Below are positions 52,057 through 60,477 of a stretch of 64,000 nt of DNA, in pieces. The translations under genes and the position numbers were made by a program. The stretch comes from Maritimibacter sp. GTDB taxonomy: Bacteria > Pseudomonadota > Alphaproteobacteria > Rhodobacterales > Rhodobacteraceae. The notes beneath the pieces are model-generated. The model worked only from the letters and a program-made list of their open reading frames with translations, was not told where the DNA came from and made no database searches. Positions within the stretch are counted from its first letter, which is position 1. Every line of letters begins with the position of its first letter. The stretch covers positions 4,438,001-4,502,000 of the forward strand of contig CP051232.1 of assembly GCA_017792445.1 (NCBI GenBank), read 5' to 3'.

Positions 52057-53391
52057 TTACTCGGCCGCCGAGAGGTTCGGCTTGTAGCCCTTGGCTTCGG
52101 CCATCTTCTCTTCGTAGCCGTCCAGCCAGTCGGTGCCCTTCGGCACGATGATGTCGCCGCCACGGGCATTCTGGGCGTATTCCGGGTGATCCACGAAGTC
52201 GGGCAGCTTCTTGCTGTCGCGCCATTCCAGCGCGGCGTCGAGCATCACGCGACGGGTGAGGATGACCATGCGGTCCGACGCGGCGAGGTGCTCCATCGTG
52301 CGGTCGACCACATGGCCCATGCTTTCCTGGATCGCCTGATCCTGAAGCGGAACGCCGACGATGCCGGTGTAGCTGTCGCCGTTGCGCTGCCACTCGCGGT
52401 CGATGCCGTAGTCGTTGGTGGCATCCTTGACCGGACGCCAGCGGCCTTTCCAGTCGGTCGTGGTGGGCAGGTATTCCAGCGGGCGTTCCAGACCGCCGAC
52501 CGGGGTGCCGTCAGCGTATTTCAGCTTTTTCTTGCCGCCGCCCTCGGCCCGCGACAGGTCGATGTTGAAGATCATCGTCGAGTCGTCGTCGATGGGCACC
52601 CACGCGTTGACGGTCTTGCTGGCCGCAAGGCCGCCGCCACCGGGATAGGTGACCCAGAACGGGTACAGATAGCAGGCGTAACGCTGGTGCTCGTGGCCTT
52701 CCATCGCGTCACGCTGCGCCGAGTACATGGTGCCGAAGTTGGTCGTGGTGACGTTGATCTTGGGCGACTTCTCGGTGACCGTGAACACTTCGGGGTCGGA
52801 CAGGTCGAGCTTTTCGCCGTCGATGCCGCCCACGTGCAGGAAGCCAAGGTGCGAGGTGTCGATGTCGCCTTCCAGCGCCTGCATGTAGTTGCAGTCGCGG
52901 TGGGTCAGCGCGATGTTGCGGTCGTCGCCCTCGCCCATGATGGCGTCGATCTCGGGCAGCGGCGGCGGGTTGTCTTGACGCTCGCCGAAGTAGGCGAAGA
53001 CGATGCCGCCGGATTCACAGGTCTTGTAGGCATAGGCCGGGGTGCCCGCCGGGTACTTGTTCTTGTCCTCGAGGTTCGGCTGGTCGAGGCACTTGCCGGT
53101 CACGTCGAACTTCCAGCCGTGATAGGCGCAGCGGATGCCGCCTTTCTCGTTGCGTCCGAAGAACAGCGACGCGCAGCGGTGCGGGCAGCGGTGGTCCATG
53201 ACGCCCACCCGGCCCTCGGTGTCCCGGAAGCCGATCAGCTTTTCGCCGAGGATCATCAGGCGCACCGGGTCGCCGTCGGCGACAAGCTCGGACGACAGGC
53301 AGACCGGGGTCCAGAACTGGCGGAAGAATTCTCCCATCAGGGTTCCTTTGCCCACGGCGCAGAGGTCGACGTTTTCTTCAGCTGTGATCAT
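52057..53391 (-). CDS. Rieske non-haem iron oxygenase, alpha subunit
   Basis: 444 aa from the ATG at 53391 (AGGAG upstream). Rieske [2Fe-2S] ligands are C69, H71, C88 and H91. Mononuclear iron ligands are D178, H181 and H186 in DIDTSHLGFLH. No beta subunit is encoded, so it is the alpha-only type (phthalate/vanillate/carbazole-like), which often carries out mono- or dioxygenation or N/O-demethylation of aromatic or heterocyclic acids. Together with amidases and a hydantoinase-like enzyme in the same regulon, a nitrogen heterocycle or N-methyl compound is a reasonable substrate class. Confidence 0.94.
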   Translation of the reverse strand: MITAEENVDLCAVGKGTLMGEFFRQFWTPVCLSSELVADGDPVRLMILGEKLIGFRDTEGRVGVMDHRCPHRCASLFFGRNEKGGIRCAYHGWKFDVTGKCLDQPNLEDKNKYPAGTPAYAYKTCESGGIVFAYFGERQDNPPPLPEIDAIMGEGDDRNIALTHRDCNYMQALEGDIDTSHLGFLHVGGIDGEKLDLSDPEVFTVTEKSPKINVTTTNFGTMYSAQRDAMEGHEHQRYACYLYPFWVTYPGGGGLAASKTVNAWVPIDDDSTMIFNIDLSRAEGGGKKKLKYADGTPVGGLERPLEYLPTTTDWKGRWRPVKDATNDYGIDREWQRNGDSYTGIVGVPLQDQAIQESMGHVVDRTMEHLAASDRMVILTRRVMLDAALEWRDSKKLPDFVDHPEYAQNARGGDIIVPKGTDWLDGYEEKMAEAKGYKPNLSAAE

Positions 53392-53401
53392 CTTGGTTCT
53401 C

Positions 53402-54475
53402 CTAGAGTTCGACGGTCGAGGCCGGATCCTCGGTTCCGGCGGAAAGGGGCACGAGCACACCGGCCCGTTCGAGATTGGCCCGCGCCTGCGCGATGGCGGC
53501 GTGGGTTTCGCTTGCGTGTTTCATCGGGGCGTCGCGGAAGCGGTCGGGCGGGTAGAAATGCGCGTCGGCGTAAAACGGGACGTACATCTCGTAGCGGGCG
53601 CGCAGGTGCGGGTTGGACAGGCCGGTGTCGTTTCGGCGGTCAGCCCGCAGGCGCTCGATGTCGATCATGGCCGAGACAGAGGTCCCCTCGGCGTCCCCTT
53701 CCTCGAAGGCCAGCGTTTCGCCCCAGTGGTCGAGGATATGGGACCGGCCGCCGGTGAAGGTGCCGTCCGGCGAGAAGCCGATGGGCCCGGCGACATTGGC
53801 CGAAACCATGTAGGTCATGTTCTCGGCGCAGCGGGCCAGCTTGGCCGCCTCTTGCGCCGCGGAATAACGCGAATTCGTCGGATGCAGGATCACCTCGGCC
53901 CCGTTGAACATCATGCAGCGCGCGACCTCGGGCACCGTGATCTCGCCACAGGCGATGACGCCGATCTTGCCCAGAGGCGTGTCGGCGACCGGAAAGACCT
54001 GATCCTTCGGCGTGGCTTTCATGTAGTCGGTCATGAAGTCGTGGACCGACGGGAAGGCCGCTACGTTCACGCGGCGATAGCGATAGATGATGTCGCCGTC
54101 GGGGCCGATGATGATGCAGGTGTTGAAGTAGCGGCCCGGCCATTCCTCGGGCGCTTCGAACACGTTGCCGGCGATGTAGATGCCTTCGCGTTTGGCCAGC
54201 GCCTGAAGCGGTTCGGTCAGAGGACCGGGCACCGTCGAACAGGCGCGGCGGATCCAGTCCTCGACCGCCATGCCCAACGGCGGCCCCTGCATGCCGAACT
54301 CTGGGAAGACGACAAGATCGGGACGGTCGGGCCCGGCAAGCGCGGCTTCGATCAGTCCGATCATACGCGCCTGATTGCGGGCGATCGCCGCCCAGCCGCC
54401 CGCGTCGTCGGCAGCCTGACAGGCCCGTTCGCTCTGCATCTGGATGCAGGTCGCGCGCCAGGACGGTATCGTCAT
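53402..54475 (-). CDS. Carbon-nitrogen hydrolase (nitrilase superfamily), copy 2
   Basis: 357 aa. It aligns without gaps to copy 1 over the first 180 residues: E59 (VVFPEF), R135 in YRYRRVN at the usual Lys position, and C176 in IACGEITVPE. It is the first gene of the operon with the Rieske oxygenase, 10 nt upstream of it. AAGGAG precedes the start. It probably cleaves an amide formed before or after the oxygenase step. The perfect operator TGGTATACCA lies about 50 nt upstream, between this gene and GntR 2. Confidence 0.9.
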   Translation of the reverse strand: MTIPSWRATCIQMQSERACQAADDAGGWAAIARNQARMIGLIEAALAGPDRPDLVVFPEFGMQGPPLGMAVEDWIRRACSTVPGPLTEPLQALAKREGIYIAGNVFEAPEEWPGRYFNTCIIIGPDGDIIYRYRRVNVAAFPSVHDFMTDYMKATPKDQVFPVADTPLGKIGVIACGEITVPEVARCMMFNGAEVILHPTNSRYSAAQEAAKLARCAENMTYMVSANVAGPIGFSPDGTFTGGRSHILDHWGETLAFEEGDAEGTSVSAMIDIERLRADRRNDTGLSNPHLRARYEMYVPFYADAHFYPPDRFRDAPMKHASETHAAIAQARANLERAGVLVPLSAGTEDPASTVEL

Positions 54476-54527
54476 CGGGTCTCCTTCCGGCGTCTTAGCC
54501 GTGTATCAGGTGCCAGCTGCGCACCAC

Positions 54528-54537
54528 TGGTATACCA
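54528..54537. promoter_or_regulatory. Perfect shared-regulon operator TGGTATACCA
   Basis: The only fully symmetric copy of the regulon palindrome, in the 291-nt gene-free region between nitrilase 2 (minus) and GntR 2 (plus). It lies 53 nt from the nitrilase start, a position suited to repression. Confidence 0.75.
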
Positions 54538-54766
54538 TTAGTCTGCCGCCCTCGGAACCCGAAATCAAGCGCCTCCCGATGCCGACCGCTGCCGGGGGCC
54601 GGAATGCGATGCGTTGCCTAAAAAATCCGCAGTTCAACGCGTCTGCCGTCAAACGCGGGGCAGAAGGAATCCCGCGACGGGATACCAAGGGCATTCCGGC
54701 GGTTCCAAAACAGGCAAAGGGTTGCTAGAACGTTCGGCACGAGGAGAGGCTAAGGACTACAGGCAG

Positions 54767-55444
54767 ATGGAAACCAATGCGGCGCTGGACGTAACTGCGC
54801 TCCACGACAAACCGACTCGGACCAACGAGGTTTACGAGCAGATCATCGACATCCTGATCCGTGGCGAGTTGCGCCCGGGCGATGTCATCGTCGAACGCCG
54901 CATGGCCGAACGCCTGAATGCCTCGCGCACCCCGGTCCGCGAAGCGCTAGGCCGGCTCGAAGCCGAGCGGATGGTGCTGCGCCAGCCCGGTCGCGGCGTG
55001 ACGGTTGCGCCCTTCTCGACCGAAGCCTTCGTCGAGGTGCTGAACATCCGCCAGCTTCTTGAATCCGAAGCCGCCCGCCTTGCCGCCGGACAGATCCCGC
55101 CCGAAACGATCTCAGAGATCCGCGACGCGATGAAGGCGCTGTCGGAAAAACCCGAACCGACCCCCGCCGAGGTCTGGGAGACCGACAACCTGCTGCACGG
55201 CGCGATTGCCGAGGCGTCGGGGAACGAACTGATGGCCGCGATGATCCGCGACCTGCGGCGCCGGACCCATGTGTTCAACGCCTTCCGCAACCCGAACAAG
55301 CACGTCTACCAGTATGACGAGAACGCCAAGTTGCTGGACGCGATCGAGACCGGCGACGGCGAGACCGCGCGCGCGGCGATGACGCAGCATATCGAGACGG
55401 TGAAGGTCGCGATCGTCAGCCGTCTGGCGGGGCTGACGCGCTGA
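54767..55444 (+). CDS. GntR family regulator, FCD subfamily (regulator 2 of the palindrome regulon)
   Basis: 225 aa from the ATG at 54767; the open frame extends to 54614 but without a start signal. Winged helix with MAERLNASRTPVREALGRLEAERM. In the FCD domain DNLLHGAIAEASGN and TQHIETV keep two expected ligands, while the His of the middle motif is replaced by Asn (YDENAKLL, against EEHLALI in regulator 1). The DNA-reading stretch SRTPVREALGRLEAE is identical to regulator 1. It therefore probably binds the same palindrome but senses a different effector. Confidence 0.92.
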   Translation: METNAALDVTALHDKPTRTNEVYEQIIDILIRGELRPGDVIVERRMAERLNASRTPVREALGRLEAERMVLRQPGRGVTVAPFSTEAFVEVLNIRQLLESEAARLAAGQIPPETISEIRDAMKALSEKPEPTPAEVWETDNLLHGAIAEASGNELMAAMIRDLRRRTHVFNAFRNPNKHVYQYDENAKLLDAIETGDGETARAAMTQHIETVKVAIVSRLAGLTR

Positions 55445-55446
55445 TG

Positions 55447-55469
55447 CTGGCGGGCGCCCTGCCCGCCAG
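55447..55469. terminator. Bidirectional terminator
   Basis: Perfect 9-bp stem (55447-55455 with 55461-55469), 5-nt loop, between convergent GntR 2 and hydantoinase-like genes. Confidence 0.7.
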
Positions 55470-55492
55470 ACCCTTGTTCCACATCTCTTTGC

Positions 55493-56842
55493 TCAGGCCG
55501 TCCGGCGGGCATAGGTGCCGGGCGTTTCCGCGCTGACGCTGGTGCCGTCCCAAACCCGCACGCCATTCACATAGGTCGCCGAAGGGATCGCCGCGAAGGT
55601 CATTCCGTCATAGGCGCTCCAGGCCGAGCCTTCGGGCGTGCGCGCGGAATCATAGACGATCTCGCCCGGCGTCAGCACCGCGATGTCGGCGTCGCAGCCC
55701 GGCTCCAGTCGGCCCTTGGTTTCCAGTCCGAAGAAGTCCGCAGGCCCCTCGGCCAGCAGCGCGGCGGTCAGCGAAGCGGCGGCCTCGACCGATCCGGTGC
55801 GGCGCAGCGCCTCGGTGTAGAAGCCCGGCAGCAGCGTTTCGAGCCCCGGCATGCCCGCCGCCACTTCAAAGATGTTTTCGGACGCCTTCCGCTCAAGACC
55901 CCAAGCCGAGTGGTCCGAAGAGACGAAAGCCGCGCCGCCGTCCTCGATCACCTGCCACAGCGCATCGCGGACGCCCGACCGGATCGGCGGGTTCACCTTC
56001 AGCTTCGGGCCAAGCGTCGGCATATGCTCTTCCGCGTCGAACAGCAGGTAATGCAGGCACATTTCGGCGCTCGCCTTCTCGCCCCGCGCGGCATGTTCCG
56101 CAACAAGGTCGAAGCCCTCGGGGATCGAGATGTGGACGATATGCGCGTGGCCGCCCAGCGATGCGCCGAGTTCGAGGAAGGTCGCCGTCGCCGACATCTC
56201 GGCCACCGGCGGACGCGAAGGAGAGTGATCGAGCGGCGTGGTGCGCCCCTCGGCTCGGAACTTCGCCTCGGTCGCGCGGACGACCTCTTGATCCTCGTTG
56301 TGCAGGCCGACGGGAAGGCCGGTGCCGTCGAGCGTTTCGAAAAGGGTCAACACCGCGCCGGACCCGATCCGGGGGAAGCGGTGGGGATGCGCCTCGAAAG
56401 ACGAGATCTTGAAGGCCGCCACGCCCGCTTCGACCAGCCCGCTGATGTCCGCAGTGTCGGGGTCGGTCGGGATGGTGGCGTACAGCGCGACGTTGGTGTG
56501 GGCCAGCTCTTCTATCGCGGCGACCTTCTGGTTCAGCAGGTCGACGGTCGTGATCGGATCGGGATGGTCATAGGGCATGTCGACGATGGTGGTGACCCCG
56601 CCGATGGCCGCCGCCCGGGTGGTCGGCGCGATGCCGGGAAAGCCCCATTGGCTGCCCGCATGGGTCTGACCGTCGATGGCGCCGGGCAGGATCAGCGCGT
56701 CACCGTGGTCGGTGGCTTCGGCGGCGTCGGGCGCCTCGCCCTCGCCAAGCGACACGATACGGCCACCGGCAATGCCCAGCCAGCCCTTCGTGACGCTGCC
56801 ACCGGGCAGCACTAGCCGCCCCTTCAAGACGAGATCGAGCAT
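55493..56842 (-). CDS. Hydantoinase/allantoinase/dihydroorotase-like cyclic amidohydrolase
   Basis: 449 aa from the ATG at 56842 (AAGGAGGG upstream). TIM-barrel metal hydrolase of the cyclic amidase group. Carboxylated Lys K145 (AAFKISSFE), H181 (GLHNED), H237 (IVHIS) and D310 (SSDHSAW) are kept. The first metal motif is altered: DGQTH instead of DxHxH, so Gln59 replaces a metal-binding His. Members open hydantoin, dihydropyrimidine, allantoin or dihydroorotate rings. The operon opposite encodes an Asp/Glu/hydantoin-type racemase, which supports a ring with an imide or amide bond as substrate. Confidence 0.88.
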   Translation of the reverse strand: MLDLVLKGRLVLPGGSVTKGWLGIAGGRIVSLGEGEAPDAAEATDHGDALILPGAIDGQTHAGSQWGFPGIAPTTRAAAIGGVTTIVDMPYDHPDPITTVDLLNQKVAAIEELAHTNVALYATIPTDPDTADISGLVEAGVAAFKISSFEAHPHRFPRIGSGAVLTLFETLDGTGLPVGLHNEDQEVVRATEAKFRAEGRTTPLDHSPSRPPVAEMSATATFLELGASLGGHAHIVHISIPEGFDLVAEHAARGEKASAEMCLHYLLFDAEEHMPTLGPKLKVNPPIRSGVRDALWQVIEDGGAAFVSSDHSAWGLERKASENIFEVAAGMPGLETLLPGFYTEALRRTGSVEAAASLTAALLAEGPADFFGLETKGRLEPGCDADIAVLTPGEIVYDSARTPEGSAWSAYDGMTFAAIPSATYVNGVRVWDGTSVSAETPGTYARRTA

Positions 56843-56937
56843 CCCTGCCCTCCTTGGTTTCCATCCGGCACATGCCGCGGTGCGCCTGCATCCCCGCCCA
56901 AGGGGCTTGCGTTGCTGCGGCAAACGTGGAATCCCTT

Positions 56938-56947
56938 TGGCATACCA
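56938..56947. promoter_or_regulatory. Shared-regulon operator between cyclic amidase and NIPSNAP operons
   Basis: TGGCATACCA in the 166-nt divergent spacer, about 62 nt from the NIPSNAP start and 96 nt from the amidase start. One base from the perfect palindrome. Confidence 0.7.
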
Positions 56948-57008
56948 GATGTGTGCATAGTCGATGCCACCCCGTCAACCCGTCCCGGACCACTTCCAGC
57001 GAGACCCC

Positions 57009-57623
57009 ATGATCTACGATCTCACAACACTTGCGCTGCTGCCAAACACCCTTGGCGCGGTCATGCCGCTGCTGCCTGAAACCTATGCCGGTTTTTCCAG
57101 CACCGGCCGCGTCCTTGGCGCGTTTTCCTGCGACTTCGGCGTGCTGAACCGGTTCCACTTTCTGACCGCCTACGAAAGCACCGAGGCGCTGGCCGCCGAG
57201 CGCGCGCGGCTGATGGAGACCGAGAACCCCTATGGCATCGGCGAATACCTCGGCGGCGTGAACAGCACGGCCTACAAGCCGTTCTCGTTCTGCGCGGATA
57301 TCGAGCCGGGCGCCTACGGCCCGTTCTACGAGTTCCGGACCTACAGCATGTCGCCCGGCGGCGTGCCGCAGACCGAAGAAGCCTGGGGCAAGATCATCGA
57401 GCGCCGCAACGAGATGTCGAAGCTGCTGATGGTGATGGCCTCGATCGAGGAAGGCCCGCAGAAGATGGTGCATATCTGGCCCTACAAAGCGCTGGAGGAC
57501 CGCGTCGCGGCGCGGGCGCAGGCCGGCAAGGAAGGCATCTGGCCGCCCCCCGGCGGGTCGGACTATCTGACCGGCCTGCAGTCGGAACTGTTCCTCGCCA
57601 CCGGGTTCTCGGATCTGAAATGA
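57009..57623 (+). CDS. NIPSNAP family protein
   Basis: 204 aa from the ATG at 57009. Two ferredoxin-like repeats typical of NIPSNAP: MIYDLTTLALLPN at the start and FYEFRTYSMSPGGV at residue 100 or so, with MVHIWPYKALEDRVAARAQA matching the conserved HxWxYxxxxeR segment. The family's biochemical role is not established; bacterial members often lie in catabolic operons. It overlaps the RidA gene by 4 nt (ATGA), so the three genes of this operon are translationally coupled. Confidence 0.88.
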   Translation: MIYDLTTLALLPNTLGAVMPLLPETYAGFSSTGRVLGAFSCDFGVLNRFHFLTAYESTEALAAERARLMETENPYGIGEYLGGVNSTAYKPFSFCADIEPGAYGPFYEFRTYSMSPGGVPQTEEAWGKIIERRNEMSKLLMVMASIEEGPQKMVHIWPYKALEDRVAARAQAGKEGIWPPPGGSDYLTGLQSELFLATGFSDLK

Positions 57624-58099
57624 CGCCCGGCGACCTAGCCGTTCTGGCGCGGGCGGGGGTCACCCTGCCGCCCGCCCAGCCGCCGGTCGGAACCTTCGTC
57701 GCGGCGGCCGAGATCGGTGGGCTGCTGCATGTCTCGGGTCAGGCGCCGCTTGACCCCGATGGCGTGCCGCTGCGGGGCCGGGTTGGCGAAGAGGTGGACG
57801 CAGCCGAGGCCCGCGCCCGCGCGCGGCGCACCGGGCTTGCCCTGCTGGCGGCCATCGCCACCGAGCCGGGGCGGCTGGCCCGCGTCACCCGCGTCATCCG
57901 ACTGCTGGGCATGGTCAACGCGGCGCCCGAATTCACGGCGATCCCCGAGGTTCTGGACGGCTGTTCAGAGCTTTTCGACAGCATTTTTCCGGACAGCCAT
58001 GCCCGCACCGACGTGGGCTTGCCAGCGCTGCCGAACAACATCACGGTCGAGATCGAGGCGGTCTTCGCCCTCGCGCCCAGGACACCGGACCCGCAATGA
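57620..58099 (+). CDS. RidA family protein (YjgF/UK114)
   Basis: 159 aa, slightly longer than the 125-130 aa core. GLLHVSGQAPLDPDGVPL and HARTDVGLPALPNNITVEIEAVF match the family, including the Arg that holds the substrate carboxylate in enamine/imine deaminases. It would hydrolyse reactive enamines or imines, or an aminoacrylate-type product as in the Rut pyrimidine pathway. It overlaps both neighbours by 4 nt. The context suggests removal of an N-containing intermediate. Confidence 0.88.
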   Translation: MTPGDLAVLARAGVTLPPAQPPVGTFVAAAEIGGLLHVSGQAPLDPDGVPLRGRVGEEVDAAEARARARRTGLALLAAIATEPGRLARVTRVIRLLGMVNAAPEFTAIPEVLDGCSELFDSIFPDSHARTDVGLPALPNNITVEIEAVFALAPRTPDPQ

Positions 58100-58728
58100 C
58101 CCGCGACATCGTCGTCATCAACCCCAACAGTTCCGGCACCGTGACGCAGGCCATCCGCGACACGCTTGCGCCGCTGGACCCCCGGTTCCGCTGCCTCGAC
58201 ATTGCCGAGGGACCGGCGACGATTGTCACGCAGGAGGACGTGGACCGCGCGGGCCCGCGCGTCGCAGCCCTCGCCGCGCGCCAATCCGAGCCAGGCGTCG
58301 TCGTGATCGCCTGCTTCTCGGACCCCGGCCTTGCCGAAACACGCGCGCGGCTGGACTGCCCGGTGATCGGGATACAGGAAGCTTCGGTCGCCGCCGCGCT
58401 GGCGCTGGCGCCCCGGTTCGGGATCATCGCGCTGTCGGAAGCTCCCATCGAGCGCCACCGCCGGCGGCTTGACGCGATGGGCGTCCTGCCGCGTCTGGCG
58501 CTGGAGGTCGGGCTGGGCGGCGTGTCCGCCCACGACGCCGGCCATGACCCTGCTCTGTACCCCGAGATCCTTGCGGCGGGCGAGCGCCTGAAGGCCGCCG
58601 GGGCCGGCGCCATCATCCTTGGCTGCGGCGGCTTCGGCCCCCGCCGCGCGACCCTGCAAGGCGACCTTGGCGTCCCGGTCATAGACCCGGTGCTGGCCGC
58701 GGGCGCGGTGGCCGTGTCGGTGGTGTAG
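58096..58728 (+). CDS. Asp/Glu/hydantoin racemase family protein
   Basis: 210 aa. Two catalytic cysteines are placed as in the family: C73 (VVIACFSDPG) and C177 (IILGCGGFG). The N-terminus VVINPNSSGTVTQAI is characteristic of hydantoin racemase and related maleate isomerase-like enzymes. It would interconvert the stereoisomers of a hydantoin-type or amino acid intermediate so that a stereospecific hydrolase can use all of it. Last gene of the NIPSNAP-RidA-racemase operon, opposite the cyclic amidase. Confidence 0.9.
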   Translation: MTRDIVVINPNSSGTVTQAIRDTLAPLDPRFRCLDIAEGPATIVTQEDVDRAGPRVAALAARQSEPGVVVIACFSDPGLAETRARLDCPVIGIQEASVAAALALAPRFGIIALSEAPIERHRRRLDAMGVLPRLALEVGLGGVSAHDAGHDPALYPEILAAGERLKAAGAGAIILGCGGFGPRRATLQGDLGVPVIDPVLAAGAVAVSVV

Positions 58729-58743
58729 GAGACGGTCTTTCGC

Positions 58744-60477
58744 CTAGTCTGGCTGCGCCTCTGTCGCAGCCGAGAAACGGACGATCGTGTCCGCGGACTT
58801 TAGCGTAGTAGGACGGTGCGCGATCAGCACCACGGTACATCCCACCGGGCGCGCGGCCAGGGTCTCCTGGACCAGCGTTTCAGACAGCGGATCGAGCGCG
58901 CTGGTCACTTCGTCGAGGATAAGCAGGTCCGGATTGCGCAGCAGGGCCCGCGCCAGTGCGATGCGCTGCCGTTGTCCGCCCGACAGTTCTGACCCATTGT
59001 CGGTGATGACGGTTTCATAGCCGTCTCGGGTGTTCATGATGAAGCCATCCGCATTCGCACGCGTCGCGGCTTGCCGGACCGCCTCCTTCGATGCGTCACG
59101 CTTTCCGTAGGCAATGTTCTCGCCGATGGTTCCGTTGAAAAGGTAGATGTCCTGCGTCACGACCCCGATCTGACCAAGCCAATCCCCAAGTCTGTACGCG
59201 CCTATGTCTCTGCCATTGGCGGTGATGCGCCCATCCGTCGGCACCGACATGCGACACAGCAGGTCCACGAAGGTCGACTTGCCGGAACCCGACGGCCCGG
59301 CAATCCCTGTGACTTCTCCCCTCGGGATACGAAAGCTTAGGTCTTCGAGCACCGGACCGTCCGTGCCGTCGTAGCGGAACGATAGCCCATCGACGGCGAT
59401 ATCGGTTTCCAGACCGGTGAAGGGCGTGGTTCCCGCAGGACGTTTGGCCCCGTCGGCCAACCACGGAACAATCGCATGAATTGCAGCAACTTCGGCCAAA
59501 AAGTTCACGCGGATTCCGACTAGTTCGCTGGCGCGTGGCATCAGGCGGCGCAGGATGATGATGAAACTCACGAATGCAGGGATCGCCACAATCGACATGC
59601 CCAGCCCCACCAAGGCAAGCAACGTGATCAACAGCAAGATCAGCAGTTCCGTAACCGGCTGCACCGCGACAGAGATCGTCTCTTGCCGGACATTTGCGCG
59701 CTGAAGCCGGTCGAAGGCCTCGGAAAACCTTTGGTGCTCGTATCGCTCGCGTCCGAACAGCCTGATCGTCTTGAGCCCTGCGATTGTGTCCCAGATCCGC
59801 ACCGTCAGTTGCTGCTGGCTATCGACGACGACATGGCCCAGCCGCTCGATCCGGGTGACCAAAAGGTGCACGACAGCCGCGATCACCGCCGCGCAGACAA
59901 GAACCAGCACCGTCAGTTGCCAGGACAACGCCAGCAGCAGGAACAGGAAGAAGCTTGCCGCCAGTAGTTCGCTGAAGGACGTAAGCAGCGACAGCATCGC
60001 GTCCACTGCCCGCCACGCCTGGTTTTCAAACGCATTCATGATCTCGCCGGAGGTCTTGCCAAGCTCCCGCCCGCCCCCGTTCAGCAGGCGGGCGAACATC
60101 CTGCCCTGCACCCGGTCGTTGACCGTGGCGTCGTATCGTATCCAGAAATAATCGCAGCAGAACTGGGTGACGTTCTTCGCGATGATGGCAGCGACGATGC
60201 AAAACAGGAGGACGCGGACTTGCCAGTCGTCTGGAAATCTCTGCAGCAGGACGTCGAGGTGATCCGAAAACGGGTACTCGGCCCAAGAGACATCCTGCCC
60301 GGCAATGATCGTGTCGATCAGCGGCACAAGCAGATATAGTCCCACGCCCTCGAAGACGGCGGCCACGACGCTGAGGGCAAGAAGAACCAGAACGAACCAG
60401 CGCAATCCACCCAATGAGTTGAACAGGATCAGGACGGCTTGAAGGTTCGACAGGCGCCCGTCTTTCATACCCGACAC
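58744..60477 (-). CDS. ABC exporter, fused membrane and ATPase domains (MsbA-like)
   Basis: 577 aa from the GTG at 60477, or 574 from the ATG at 60468; neither has a clear binding site. Six N-terminal helices (to about residue 310) are followed by an ATPase with GPSGSGKST, LSGGQRQR and LLILDEVTSAL. This is the half-transporter type that works as a dimer and flips lipids, lipid-linked glycans or peptides. The following glycosyltransferases on the other strand suggest a polysaccharide or lipid-linked oligosaccharide cargo. It converges with the racemase gene with 15 nt between stops. Confidence 0.9.
   Translation of the reverse strand: MSGMKDGRLSNLQAVLILFNSLGGLRWFVLVLLALSVVAAVFEGVGLYLLVPLIDTIIAGQDVSWAEYPFSDHLDVLLQRFPDDWQVRVLLFCIVAAIIAKNVTQFCCDYFWIRYDATVNDRVQGRMFARLLNGGGRELGKTSGEIMNAFENQAWRAVDAMLSLLTSFSELLAASFFLFLLLALSWQLTVLVLVCAAVIAAVVHLLVTRIERLGHVVVDSQQQLTVRIWDTIAGLKTIRLFGRERYEHQRFSEAFDRLQRANVRQETISVAVQPVTELLILLLITLLALVGLGMSIVAIPAFVSFIIILRRLMPRASELVGIRVNFLAEVAAIHAIVPWLADGAKRPAGTTPFTGLETDIAVDGLSFRYDGTDGPVLEDLSFRIPRGEVTGIAGPSGSGKSTFVDLLCRMSVPTDGRITANGRDIGAYRLGDWLGQIGVVTQDIYLFNGTIGENIAYGKRDASKEAVRQAATRANADGFIMNTRDGYETVITDNGSELSGGQRQRIALARALLRNPDLLILDEVTSALDPLSETLVQETLAARPVGCTVVLIAHRPTTLKSADTIVRFSAATEAQPD

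Noticed and set aside
51034-53757. 907-residue plus-strand reading frame opposite the Rieske operon
   Set aside because: Antisense shadow of the reductase, oxygenase and nitrilase genes; composition of a shadow frame.
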